Below are positions 35,455 through 49,200 of a DNA stretch of 64,000 nt, piece by piece (positions within the stretch are counted from its first letter, which is position 1; each line of letters begins with the position of its first letter). The stretch lies in contig NC_092565.1 of assembly GCF_037975245.1 (NCBI RefSeq), positions 14,287,499 to 14,351,498 of the forward strand. Reading direction: 5' to 3'. The notes under the pieces were generated by a model. The model made no database searches. It was given only the letters and a program-made list of their open reading frames with translations, and was not told the origin of the DNA. This stretch comes from Apostichopus japonicus. Taxonomy: Eukaryota > Echinodermata > Holothuroidea > Aspidochirotida > Stichopodidae. The position numbers were made by a program, and so were the translations under genes.

Positions 35455-38400
35455 TCACCATTCTAAGGCACATCCACGATAGTCCTTGTTGAGACCCTTG
35501 AGCTGTTCCATTTCTTGAGAGGTAAGCTTAAAGTTCAAAGTCTGTAAACAATAAATTAATCACATTTGTTTAACAACCCTTCTGACCAGAGAACTACCAG
35601 ACAGTGATATGCTAACAGTGCCATGAAGATAGATTTAAAAAAAAACATTGTTTTATGACAAATATTAAATGATAAATATTAACCAATATATTGCATTACA
35701 GAGGTTCATCTCACAAAAGAAAGGATTCCAAAAAGTTTATATTATGAATAAATCTTAGAGGTCAACATAAGTTTGCTGGCTTTATAGCTAGTGAGGCTGT
35801 TGGCATGAGATTGGGGTTTACTGTTCACTGGTTCAAACCCAGTTCTACCCAAACAATTCTTACCTCTTTTCCATTGCTTATAATATCCCAGTCAGTTTTT
35901 ACACTGTTCATTTATTTAAAGGCATTGAAGACTCGTCCCAAACCGCGTGCCGCGACCTAAAAAAGTGAACTTTCCGTTGCTTGCAAGTGGAGTTTTCTTC
36001 ATGTCGCTACAAAATGCAGACAGTGATGAAACGTGATACCTCGTTATCTTTTATCTGGACCTGAGATCAGGGAGTTCCATAACAACTCCCTGCTGAGATG
36101 TCCATCACTGCTATGTACACTGTGCTGTGGGTATTGACCGTAGCTGTATGTATTGACTGTACACTAGTGTCTAGTTACCGATGGTAGCAAGCTGTGTGTG
36201 TATTTTATGGGATGGATAGTGGTGTCTAACACTTATGTTACACCACATTCTAAACTAGGTCAGATTACCGGCATGAGACGTTTCTGTCTGCGCGAGTCTT
36301 CACACCCTTTAAATAACATTCGATAATCCCCAAACAAACTCTCACCTCAAAGTTGGCTTGTATACGTGATGGAGTAACGCTCTTTGGAATGCAGATATTG
36401 CCTCTGTCCAGGGCGAACCTGATGAGGATCTGGGCTGGACTCTTTCCTTTCTTCTTGGCGATTTCAACAACAGTTGGATCTTCCATCAACCTAGGATCGT
36501 CATCTTTGATCCTATTCATTAATTGAAAAAAAAAGGTAAAATAATAACAAGAATAATATGTATAGTCATAACATACGTAGTTAAACCAGTACTACGACAT
36601 ATAATAACAAACAGCTTACAAAAACTTATAGAACACGAACACTATTACCTGAGCGTAGGGTTACAATTTCTTTTGTCGCCTTAGAAGAAAATTTTGTATT
36701 TTAGAGAGGGTCACACAGCTTTTCTTGCCAAGCTTGTGGAGGTGAATATGCAGCTATAACAATCATATTTGTGTTTTGAATAAGATTATATCATACTTCT
36801 GGGATGGTCATGTATAGTGATGCATACAACATGTGTACTCATTTAGTTTGTATAAATAAAAAATAGTGATATTTTTGAATGTCAGAAAAGACATTTAGAA
36901 AATGGCGACAATTTAGTTTGCCAGTGGAATGAATTATTTTTGTTGCAAGAATAGAACAATCCCCATAAATTGTGACGTATTATAAACATATCTGGGAAAA
37001 TCACATAACGTTGCTGGGAATATCTTTGTGTCCAAATGTCATGCAGCAGTTTCGATATTAAAATAACTTTTTTTGTCCTAAAATACTGGTAATACAATGT
37101 CTCTGTATTTCAAACCTACTATTAATCATTGCATTTCTTGTAGCAGTCTGCAAAATTTGCAGATTTTTCTGCCATAGAAAAACCAGATAACGTTATTCCT
37201 TGTAATGATAGGGATGCTTTTACTTGAGTAAATATTTGACTTATTTTGGTCAGCTTTAGATACACCATAGCAGCTCCATTTTTAAGCAGAATACGATATT
37301 GATGACACAAAATCTTGTGGAACAATTTGATTTCATTCCACATGTCACATGATGAATCCATCTGACTTTCAATTCTGTAGTTTATCATTACATCAAAGTA
37401 AGGTCGAAAAAGAAACAAAAAACAGGATGTTTGGCAATCTATTTTAGCCTTGCTTCACGAGCATGTTGATTTTATATAATGGTACAATAACTAACACCAC
37501 CGACATCAATTTGTACGATCCACGCACAGAAATGGCTTTTGAAAGTAAAATAAAAGGTCCATCCTCTGACTGTTTGCCTCAGTAGCGACTGTTTGAATTG
37601 TGTGTGGATGTGACAAGTTACCAATGGCCCGAGGTTAAATTTTATAAAAGTTGTGAGAGAATGCCAATGACTGTAAACCTTGAAACTATAACTTTAGTCC
37701 TCCCTTGCTTTCATTTTATTTTTGTTCATTCTGAAGCTTTCTTACCAGGGCCGATCTGGTGAACCTAGTGGACTGTATGCAGTAACAGTCACACCATTCT
37801 CCTTGCAAAATTGCAGCATGTCTTCCTGGATCAGCAGTGGATGGAGCTCAATCTGGTGAGGTTAACGGAAAAACCACTCATTTCAATAAAACGATAACAA
37901 AGAGAAAAGGAATCCTCTATCAACCACCCGGCACCCTTCCCCAGCTGTATGAACCAAATGAGACAGATATTACATCTGAGCTATCAATACTACTACTTGC
38001 AGACTACAAAGCTTGTGGAACTATTACTTACAAGATGCTACATTTGCTAAAGGAATCAACATAGAGTGTACATAAGGCTCTACAAAAAATGTATGTTAGG
38101 TTACAATAGCCTAGACAAAAGTCTATGAGGTTAGGCACTTTCTGCTGAAAGATTTCCTCTATCATTAACTGGTAGCATACATACAATATTTTTGCACCTT
38201 CCCTCTCACATCCCATTTTCCTTTTTAAAATATATTGTGGCTTTACTTACGCATTTTGAATGATGTTTAAGACACCAATCTCTGTACCAAATCTGATATT
38301 TCTTTTTATTATGTAAGACAGCTCAGGGATGGTGACAGACCGACAGGTAAAATCACTACATTTATGGGTGGGGAAGGGCGGTGGTTGGGGTGTTATGAGG

Positions 38401-41400
38401 GAGATCACAGGCGTGTAGTTAGAAGTTTGGACTATATAATGATCAACTTGTGGAAGGTTTTCCAACTTACCTGAAGGGTGGCAGGTTTTATTTTACAGGC
38501 ATCTAGAATGTCCTGCACCTGCTTCTTGTTAGAGTTAGACAAACCAATGTCCTTGCAGAGACCCTTCTCAACAAGTTTCTCCATGGCCTGGGAAAGATTT
38601 ATAAGGACATTGTTGATCATTTACTATACAAGTCAAATGATATACTTCCAGACTGCAGAACACATAGGAGTCAGTAATCACAACCACACAAATGAAATAC
38701 TTCCAGACTGCAGAACACATAGGAGTCAGTAATCACCATCATACAAATGAAATACTTTCAGACTGCAGAACACATAGGAGTCAGTAATCACCAACATACA
38801 AATGAAATACTTCCAGACTGCAGAACACATAGGAATTAGTGATCACCTACATTACAAATGAAATACTTCCAGACTGCAGAACACATAAGAGTCAGTAATC
38901 ACCAACATTACAAATAATATACTCCCAGACTGCAGAACACATAGGAGTCAGTAATCACCAACAAACAAATAAAACATTTCCAGACACACAGAACACATAG
39001 GAGTCAGTAAACACCAACATACAAATGAAATACTTCCAGACTGTAGAACACATAGGAGTCATTAAACATCAACATACAATGCACCACTTTGAAAGTGCAA
39101 ACAAGGAAGAGTGAGGAGGTAAGGGTTGGAGAGGTAGAAACAAAGGTGAAAACTAACTTCAGAAAAGAACCAAGAAAAAGTTCGCTAAAGTCTTTTAAAA
39201 CCACAATGACACACTAGCTATCCAGCCTTAATTTGGTTGTTGATCACTTTTTAACAATTTTCTGGTTGGAAGCTGTAATACCTAGCAAACCCAGCTTAAT
39301 GCAGGGAAAAATTGAATTCTTAATTCCTTTTTTTCTTTAGAAAACTTCTGGCTTGCTTAGGCTATACCTTAAACGACTTGCAACGACTTATTCTGTGATT
39401 TATGTGGAACAGTAACACACTCCAACACACTACAGATCTAAGCTAAGTGTTGCTATTGCAGTCTATCAGTTCAGTGGCGGAGCTACAATAGGGGTATTGG
39501 TCAGAGGGGGCGAGAATGGTCTGTAGGGCTGCTTTCGACACTATCTAAGCGGAGCGCCACCACAGGTTGCAAGGCGCGGAGCATACAGATTTTTTTTGAG
39601 TAAAGATACTCCCTAGATTGCCGGAAATGACCCTTTCCGGGCCTTGCTAATTTGCAGATAAACGAAGAATAAATAGCCGTTAGAGCATTTTGTCAGAAAA
39701 TTACACCCAAAAAATGTGACAAATGTCAATAGGTAGATGAGAGCGCGGTAAAAATTTCAATAATCGTGAATAAGTAAAAAGTGGTAAAAAGCTGAAAAGG
39801 GCGCCAGCAGTCCATTTGAGTTCGTCAGGGGGGCATCCGCCCCCCCCCCCCCGACTGTATGGACGATCCACCACTGAATCAGTTCATTTTTAATGCAATC
39901 TATAATCAATATTCTGCAGGGGACAAAGACGTCTTCTCATTGTTTAATTCCTAAGGTTTGAAGCAGAAAATGAAGCAGAAATGAAGCAGAAAACTACCAG
40001 AAAGGTTATTAACAAAATCTGAAAAAGGCAAAAATTAATGGCTACAGATAATCTACATCAGAGACCTCAAAAATGCAAGTTGTCTGTTCAATAAGGTGGG
40101 CTACCTGCTCCCATCCAAGACACAACCAAACCACAATATTTTACTACTTTATAGTACTTTACTATTTGTCCTATCAGTGAGATTAGTTTACCTTCCAGGT
40201 TTCAACTTGAGGTGTGTCATCAAACTGCCAATTCCCATCGGCATCCTTTGGAAATAGTACATCACCTCTCTGCAAACAGACAAAAGAATAGAAAATGCAA
40301 CTTCAATCATCCAAATTAATAGCAAAAAATTGTTCAGTGACAAGTAACTAAATTTGGTATAGTCAAGTGACTGCATGCCGGGTACAAACTTCAAGGTTAC
40401 AAGGCAAGCTTTATAAGGCAAGGTTATAACTTACAGTAATATATGAAGAAAGATGCAGGTATATGAAGGAGAAGTATACGCAAAAGATGAAGGAAGAAGT
40501 TAAAAATGCTGGTCATGAAGAGTACATATCGGCATAAAATTATTTCAACATCAAATACTCTTAGACAGAAACTATAGTCTGTGGTACTATGAAAATTACA
40601 ACATCTGGATCTTAATATAGCTAAATTTAAGCACTCTGTAACAAACAGGTATACTGTGTATAAGTTAAATATAAGTTTATAAGGATATAAGTTTTGTCAA
40701 AAAAATGATCTCTTTATTCCAAGAAACATTTAACTTGCCTTCCAAGTATTAAAAGTTTTTGGAAGACAACCCACAAGAATGGAAAGTATTGGTAAAATAT
40801 TCAAGAAAATCTTGTTTCAAGAGGAAACAAAAATTTCACCGTGGATGACAGAAAAAGTACTGTATGTCAATGTTTCATCTGCCAATGTTACATACTTCCA
40901 TATATTAATAGGGGAACTATTCAAATTCACTTTAGGAAACAAACAATGGACCTCTGCCTACAGTACCTTGTATGCCATAGGCCAGTGTATTAAGAAGAGG
41001 TCAAGGTACTCAAGGCCGAGTGAATCTAAAGTCTGCTTGCAGGCCCTTTCCACATCATCAGGATGATGGTGAGTGCACCATAACTGTAGAGAGACAATGT
41101 ATCGTGAAATGCTAAAATAAGAAAGAAAAAATAAATATGCCTGGCTTATTGAGCTCATGAATTCCACCAATGAGGGGATTTTATTATCAAATATACATTT
41201 GACCTAGATTCAATGCAGAATGCTACTTCAAAAAACTTCTCATGACAGCAAAAAATCATCTCAAAATGAGATAAGATTCTAAGCTTTTGGAGCCAAGTGT
41301 TCACAGGGGGAAAAGAACATGTGAAACAAAGTTTACTCTCCTTACATGTTCTCAGTTCATTATTATTTTTCAACTTAATACTCTTTTATTTCAATGCCCT

Positions 41401-43246
41401 ATTTGAGGTGATGAAGAGGGGAAAATATGTCTGGAAATGATCCTAAATCACCCTACCATCCCCTTCCCATAAACTTCCATTTAAGTTATAGCTAAAGAGT
41501 ATAGCTTATTCCTTGTAGACCATGTGGTTGCTACAAACGAGAAACATGGCATCTAATTATTGGCACCAAGTAACAAACAAAACATTTACTTTAAAGTTTG
41601 AACTGTATCTCCTATCAGCCTACAGTTCTATCTTCAACAAGTTTACTTTAAATGAAGTTAAGATTCCCAGGGACCTTTGATCAGTTTAATCTGGAACTTA
41701 CCAATTGAGAGATATCGTTCGTAGGGCAAGGGTCTATTGTATACAATCTTGCAGTACTAACACCATGCACAAGCATGTACACCCACATTGCCACTACTGT
41801 ACAAAACTGCAGTGTTCTTAATATCCCAAGACAAACTTATTTATTACAGCTCATAGAGAGAATCATAAATATATCTGTATTCCAGACAACTTTTCAAGAC
41901 CTTTCTTCCCATAACCTTATGTAACCCTCCCCTTCCCCCCCCCCCCCCAACCGGACAATGATTAAGTAGTATTTGTTATTTTACCAACCACACACTGTAA
42001 GTACAGTACTGTATGTGCTTTGTATCTGATTTATGACATTCCTCTGCCTGGTAAAAGGGATATTTCGGTGGCTGAAGTTATACATACAATTTGTAAATTT
42101 ATGTATGGCAAAGATATGAATTTTATAAAGTTGCTGGTATTTTGTACAATTTGGCAACAGCAGAGTGCATGATGTCATCATAGAAATGCAGCTGTAAACA
42201 TTGTATTTTACTTTATCACATATTTCACTCACTTATTCACTGAGTGGAAAAATATTATTTCTAAGAAAAAGGTTACATTTTGATCAAATTCTAACAACAA
42301 AACCTTGACGGCAACAGTATGCAAACACTGTGACTGTATCAGTTTTCAAGGTCAAATCAACCAGAAGATTAGCCTGTAATAATGAAGTACAGCCTTTAAT
42401 TGGAAGAAGAATTGCCATCATGTTATTACAGTCCTCCTACTGTAGGCGACTCCAGGGAAGAATCAATGGTTTAAAGGTATGCTGTATTGGCCCCTAATAT
42501 GCTAGAAATTCAAATATGGTATAAACCTTTGGTCAAAATTCTTGAACGGTTTTTATTACAACCTTTGAGGAAATTGTGCTCATGCACTTTAGACATTCAG
42601 TCATCTTGTGTGTTCCATAAAAATGTTTGAGGACAATTTGGAGAGTAAAGACATCGAGGAATATACATTTTGAAAACTTCTAGCCATTATAGCGTGCTAT
42701 AATTTGGGGCCTTTAACCAGTCATAATAAGTTCCATCCAATTACCAAATAGCTTATTGTACTGTAGCTATAGATTGGGTTCTCAACTAACAGTATAGATT
42801 AGTTTTATTTTAGTTTCACATTTGTCTGCCACCCAAATATCCCTTTACAATGACTGAGTATGTACATTTAATACTAAATAATGGAAAACTTATTGCTATA
42901 TATAAATGATTGAAGTAAACAGATCATTTCACTGGTTCCAAGCTCAGAGAAACTGTCGTTTACAAAAATGCAGTATTTACACCGTGCCAGATTGAGCGAT
43001 TTCCGTTGAGGACTTTATAAACGGCAGATATGGTGAATGTTGCAAGACCTATATGATTAATTAGTCCTAAAAATAAATTTTCATTAGCAATCGGATGTAT
43101 CATATTCAGTATTAAACTTTGAGTGGTTGAATAAATCTGCAGGTTGAATGAAGGTTACTACAGTAAGTCACCATGGAAACCCAAAGACATACTGGTTTGG
43201 GATATTTACAAATAACTATATACATGTACATACATACATACAAACA

Positions 43247-43283
<37 letters not shown>

Positions 43284-46200
43284 GTTAAATTGCTATACAT
43301 AAAATTACAAAATTATATACAGCACATGTTTAAGCAATTTCTGCCAGTTTTGAAATTCCATGTTTGCATGGTCTTCATAATTCTGTGACAATCTTTGCAT
43401 TCGTAAGTTTTGTATGGCTGACGTGGGCAAAAAGCATCGCTACTCTCCAAGCATTGAATGTCGACACGATTAAGGGACACTTCTTTTTTCGATTCTTTTA
43501 TTGTCCCTTTAAATGCGAATGGCTTAACCTAATAAACAGTCTTGATCAATGTTATCTGAGAGAATTTATGTTTATCACTTTCTTCTGGCATTTTCTATTT
43601 GTCAGTAGGCTAGACCTTTCAGTGAATTTCTAAAGAGGGCAAAGTTGTCCTTACAAACAATTAATCTGTCAATTTGATATCAACAACATGGAGTCTCTAG
43701 CTATCTACTATAAAGTTGCCCTTGATGATACTATCCTCTGTTCTATGCAAATTGATGAGTTTCAAAATGAGAAATTACTGGCATTACCATTCACAAACTT
43801 GTGATACATCAAGATGGTTCATTTGGGGTAAGTGACATGTAGGGATGGGAAACTGGAGACACTATCAAGGGGGACACCCATACATTCCAATATGGCTTGT
43901 GGACTACACAGTTTAATAACATTGTGTGGTGATCATATTTGTGAAATTTATACATCTATAAAAGTTAGTGGTATTTGTCATCAAAATTGTTTTTTATTAA
44001 TAGGTTATCCTCAAAGGGCCTCCAAAAATCCACCACAAGTTTATTCATGCCCTGGATCAGGTACAGCACAGTGTGTGGGTATTGACCTGGAAGTGGGTTG
44101 GTGGTTATGCACAGCCAAGATGAGGAAACAGAGTAAATATTCCAAACTCCAAAAAGTCTGTTCAACTTTTTCAAAACTACTTTGGACTATTCTGTCAAAG
44201 TTTGTTAACCTTAATACTTAGCTAAGAACTCCCTATCACATAAATGAGCAAAGCAATTTTCCTTTTTCCCATTCAAAATAACATACAATTTCCCGTTCAA
44301 CTTTCGGTTTATCCTTCCCTTACTGAACGTTAGTTGCTTTAGCATTTCGGAAACCTTTTCTTTGGCCGATCATTTTAGTATAATTTGGATCCAAGAGCTA
44401 ATTTGGATTCAAATATATTTTGTCAAATTATTTATTGCTTTTGAGGCTAATAGACTCATGGCCCAGGATCTTCCTTGAAGACTAGCCGCGATCCAACAAA
44501 GCTTCTAAAACTGTGGATAACTTTTCCAAAATCTGGTAAAAAATGCAGTAAACCAACCAAAACTTGTTTGCTACCCACTTCTGGGTCATGCCGCATAGTT
44601 TGTGGGACATGAACCAACTTAACACTATCATGTGATACCAACCTTGCTCGTGACAAACAGATCCTCTCTCTTGATCGTTCCATCATCAACCTTGGCTTTG
44701 ATGCCCGCACCAACCTCGTCTTCGTTCTGGTATGCTCTGGCACAGTCCAAGTGGCGATATCCGCAATCGATGGCAGTTTTGACTGCGGCAGTGACTTCAC
44801 CAGGTTTAGACTAAGGAGTGAAGCAAACAAAATGAGAGCAACAATAACAAATTTTGTTACCAAAATCATAATATTTGATCAATTAATGTATATTGTCTGT
44901 TATCGTTGGTCACCATCAGAGGGCAGGGATTTATTTTGTCAGTTATCATATCACAAAATGCTACACAAAACATGGTCGAACTGCTATACAACGGTGAAGC
45001 AGTTTTGTTTTGACACAGAACTATATAGTATTTTAAAAGAGGCAAAATTCATTGATTTCAAAACTGCTACACAAATTTTGAATATTAAATCAATTTCTGT
45101 GAGGGTGCTGAGTAGAGTATTTAAAGACCAAATATGGAGGCAATTTTTTTTTGGGAGATTTTCCATTAATTTAGGAGTTTACATACCCATAATCAACATG
45201 TGTAAAAAATAATCTTCGAAAATCTACTATAACCCATCAAAAACGACCACGAAAATGGACATTTTGGGTAGTCACGTGACATGAACCTCTGGAATGTCTG
45301 AAAACAGAGATTGACCCAAAGGAACCTCTGGTCACCGTGTGACGTCAAAGTTTGTATACCGCGAAAATCAAACGCTGATATAGGCACTGTTTGTACACAG
45401 ATAGCGAACAATTGTACTGTTTTTGACTTCCAATTTCGAGCGTTTGAAAAGCTGTTAGCTTAAAACAAGAACACATGAAGGTTAACAACAAGTTTTAAGA
45501 CAATTATAAGCAGAAATTTTAGTTAAATTGCTTATTTTATTAGCAAAATTTCCACTCAAATGGAGGGATCTTTTACATAGCGTAGCGTCAATAGGTCCGT
45601 GCGGTACAATATACTTACATAGTTAGTACTTACTCGTTTTAATATCCAAAAGTATACAAACACAGAAAACGTATCCTGTCAATAAACAAATTTAGCAGTG
45701 AATATCCTAATCCACGTTTCTTGTTCAATCCTGGGCGAAAAACTACCGTGAGTCTGTGTAATTCCATAGAGTTAGGTCTAGTTGAAACAGGCCTTGACCA
45801 GTACTAACATCCCACAATCACAAGACAGTCACTAACGAAATAAAACGTCCGATCGCTACATACTACCGTTTTTATTCAACTCCTTGGACCATGCAGATGT
45901 CGGAATAAACAGAACGGACAATATTACACATGTATCACGAACTCACGATACTGGAATACAACAAATGAAATAGATAAATCCTAACATGGCTATTTACACA
46001 TGCTGTGAGCCAACGCCGGCGAGAGTTGTAACTAACTACCGTACATGTACTAACAATGCTATACCCTTGGCACGGTATATATATATACGGTCATCTCTTA
46101 CAGTAAATATATTACTGTCAATTGCGTGATATAATGTTACATGTAAGGACGTCCAGGGCGTGTTTACGGTCAATTTCACATTCGCTATGTTCGACCATGG

Positions 46201-49200
46201 TCCGACACAGCTATCGACAGTATATAATTTTCACAGAATGAGACATTTGCAGCATACACAGAAGCAGGGTCATGCATGTGGACTCATGGGCATGAGATAC
46301 TCCGGGTGCTGAAAAATCTTTCCGCGTGGATCTCAAAAAATTGATCCAAAGTCTGCGGCGTTTTACGTCGGTTCTTTTACTCGGAAATCTAAAAAAGCTG
46401 ATGCTTTTGTTGGATGAGGTATAACTGCAACCTCCAACAACACAGAATTGTGACATTTTGAGGAAAAAGGAGTAATATCGTTGATGTTTTTGGCAGCTCA
46501 AGTATACGACTTTACACACTAAAAGTATAGTTGTGAGTGAGGTATACAAACGTTGACGTCACATGGTCACCTGATGTCTTAGGAATGTTTCAGGAATGTC
46601 TGAAATAGAAGCTGACTTTTCGTCCCATTTTTCACTTATTTAACGTCCGAAATTGGTAAAGTTAATTACAGCAATGTAATTGGAGTCAGTTAAGGATTAC
46701 ATACATGAAAAATGGTGGGATTTTATGTTCATCGAAAGTCTCCATAGTTGGTCTTTAAGCTAGAAAATTCACCCAAGATAGAGCCTGTGCAGACAAACCA
46801 AAACCTTGATTGAGTGTTGATTCAGTCCGTACCCTATCCCCTAAGTACATTGAATGTGTACTGTAACTGTATGATCATCAATAGGTTATGTCAAGTAATG
46901 TACCACAAGTCCCTCGGAAAGGGAATGGAGTTGTATTAATCGATGTCTTACAGGTTCGTCTCCCAAAAATGATATGACCAAATGGTTAACAACACACTAA
47001 AGATGAGTATAATGATAAATAGTAACAATCTCATAATTGATTCTACTGAATTGCCCACTGCGATCCAAATCTGCCGACCAACTCTCATACGTGTTAAAGT
47101 GTCATTTTTTGCCTGAATCTATGAAATCGCTGAGGCTAAGAATGTCTTTTTTTCATCGGGTAAACGCTGCCATATTTAATAAGGCTTTGATAGCTCCGTG
47201 GTGATGCACAGTAATTACAATACTGCTCTGGAGTTGCAAACAGTAACAAACTGAAGCCAGCACAAGAAAACCTTAGAAGATAAACACGACCAGTACATAT
47301 TACTCAAATCTGCATCTTTCGTTCATTACAATTTACTGTATTTCGCATTAACTACTGTAGGTTATGGCCACTTCATGAAAGTCACAGAGTTACTTGTTTT
47401 GGGTATATATTTCTGTTCAATGATTGTATATTGACATAAACAGATTTGCTCCTCTGCAGCCAGACAATTTCAAATTACAATAACATGTTATACTGTACAT
47501 ACAGTACGTACTATAGAGCCATTAGAGAGGAACATCAGAGAGTCATAATCTAGCAGTTATCCAGCGGTGGACTTTGGTCACAGTATTCCATACTTCTATC
47601 TTTAGAAAATGTATGTCTCTAACTTTCTTTTTACAGCTTTATTTCTGGTTCTCATCAGAGGAACACGGTTTCAAACTCCAAAGCTGACATCCCCTCACCC
47701 CCCCCCCTCAATCCTGAAACCAAGCAACCCTCCCCCAAATAATACATGACCATGGCATTATTAACATGGTACCCAAATTGAACCAGTATATTTGTGAAAG
47801 ATAATAACCAGCCATGCTTGCCAAGCCTTCCATATTCATCTGTTATCTTGAGTCCTGCTCTGCTAACCCACCATCATACAAATAATCATTATTTGCTCTT
47901 TCACTGTAGTTTCTGTTAAATCTATGGGTAGGCTATATCCTAGTGAAGAGGAGAAATATTTTGGGACCTAGTATAACAAAATGAAAATAAAATTTTGATC
48001 CTTGAGATGACCTTGTTTTTGATTTATTGTCTGTAAGTAACACAATGGTTTTGACTTTAAATTTAAAGGGATTGTCGTATGGGCAGAACAGAAATATATA
48101 TTCATTATACGTTTCCAAATTTTTGTGCAAACGTCATCAAGTTTTGGCAAAGATTTCCAGCAGAATACCATATATACATACAGCTGGTCTGTTTCTAGTT
48201 TGGTAAAATATCAACCAATAAATTAATGATGAAAAAATAGTTCGATTAATGCAATTTATGAATGTACTGTACAGTACACATAGACATGAATGTCAATGGC
48301 AGAATAAGCAACATCACAGCAGAAAACGTGTCAAATTAAATGATTTAACTATTGTTTGATTATTTAATATTTCAAAACAATAGATGCCATTTTTACCATT
48401 TGAAGAGGATGCTAGCTGGTACAATTCCTCTACAAGCTACATTTTTTGTGTCAAAGTCTAAGTTGTCCAAGTAACAATTTTTTATTGCATTGCATATATA
48501 TGCCAATGTTATACATAGCAAGAGCAAGGCAAGATTAGAAGTGCTTAATACATCTAGGGTTAACACTGTCTTAATAGAACACAATAAAATAGCATTGTGC
48601 TTAATACATATAGGGTAATTAACACTGTCCTAATAGTACATAATAACATAGTATTGTGCTTAGTACATACTGTAGTGTTAACACTGTCTTAAAGCAGCAT
48701 TTTGCGTTGGGTCGCTTTTTACCACTTTTTTAACATGTGCATCGATTTTTTTACATGTATCAATCATAAAACAGCAATCTAAGATACCATCCAAGTTTCA
48801 CCCTGCCAAGAGCGTTAATTAGCGAGTAATTAACGATTTATGTCGATAAATGAGAAGAGTGTCCTCGACAAATTTCACAGTTAAAATTAATCGCATACAA
48901 TTCCGCCAAACCCACTAGTTTGAATTCAACCAATCAGAGATGCAGGTTTAGTTATGAGCCGTTGCTAAAAATAGATTCAAGACTTCGCGTTGGTTGTACC
49001 AGGGAGTTGTTATGCAACTCCCTGGTACAACTGCCATATAGATTGTACACAAATCAAGCGTGGTGTTATATTACGTATCTGTCAATGACGTTCGTAGTGT
49101 TTAAATATTCATATTATGGGCGAGGTTTATTGGGTTCCCAACGGAAAATATCTTGGAGAACAACAAAGTTGAAAGTTGCAATTTTTTCGACTTTTATGCC

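Noticed and set aside
16287-39076. Regular 53-55 bp repeats at 16287 and 38636 considered as CRISPR arrays
   Set aside because: The whole unit repeats with no unique spacers, and both arrays lie in introns of an animal gene.
43112-43388. Frames rich in Tyr/Ile on both strands
   Set aside because: They are translations of the (TA)n microsatellite.
44751-45212. 153-codon open frame on the plus strand
   Set aside because: It lies opposite exon 2 of the aldo-keto reductase gene and runs into intron; no protein family is recognisable.
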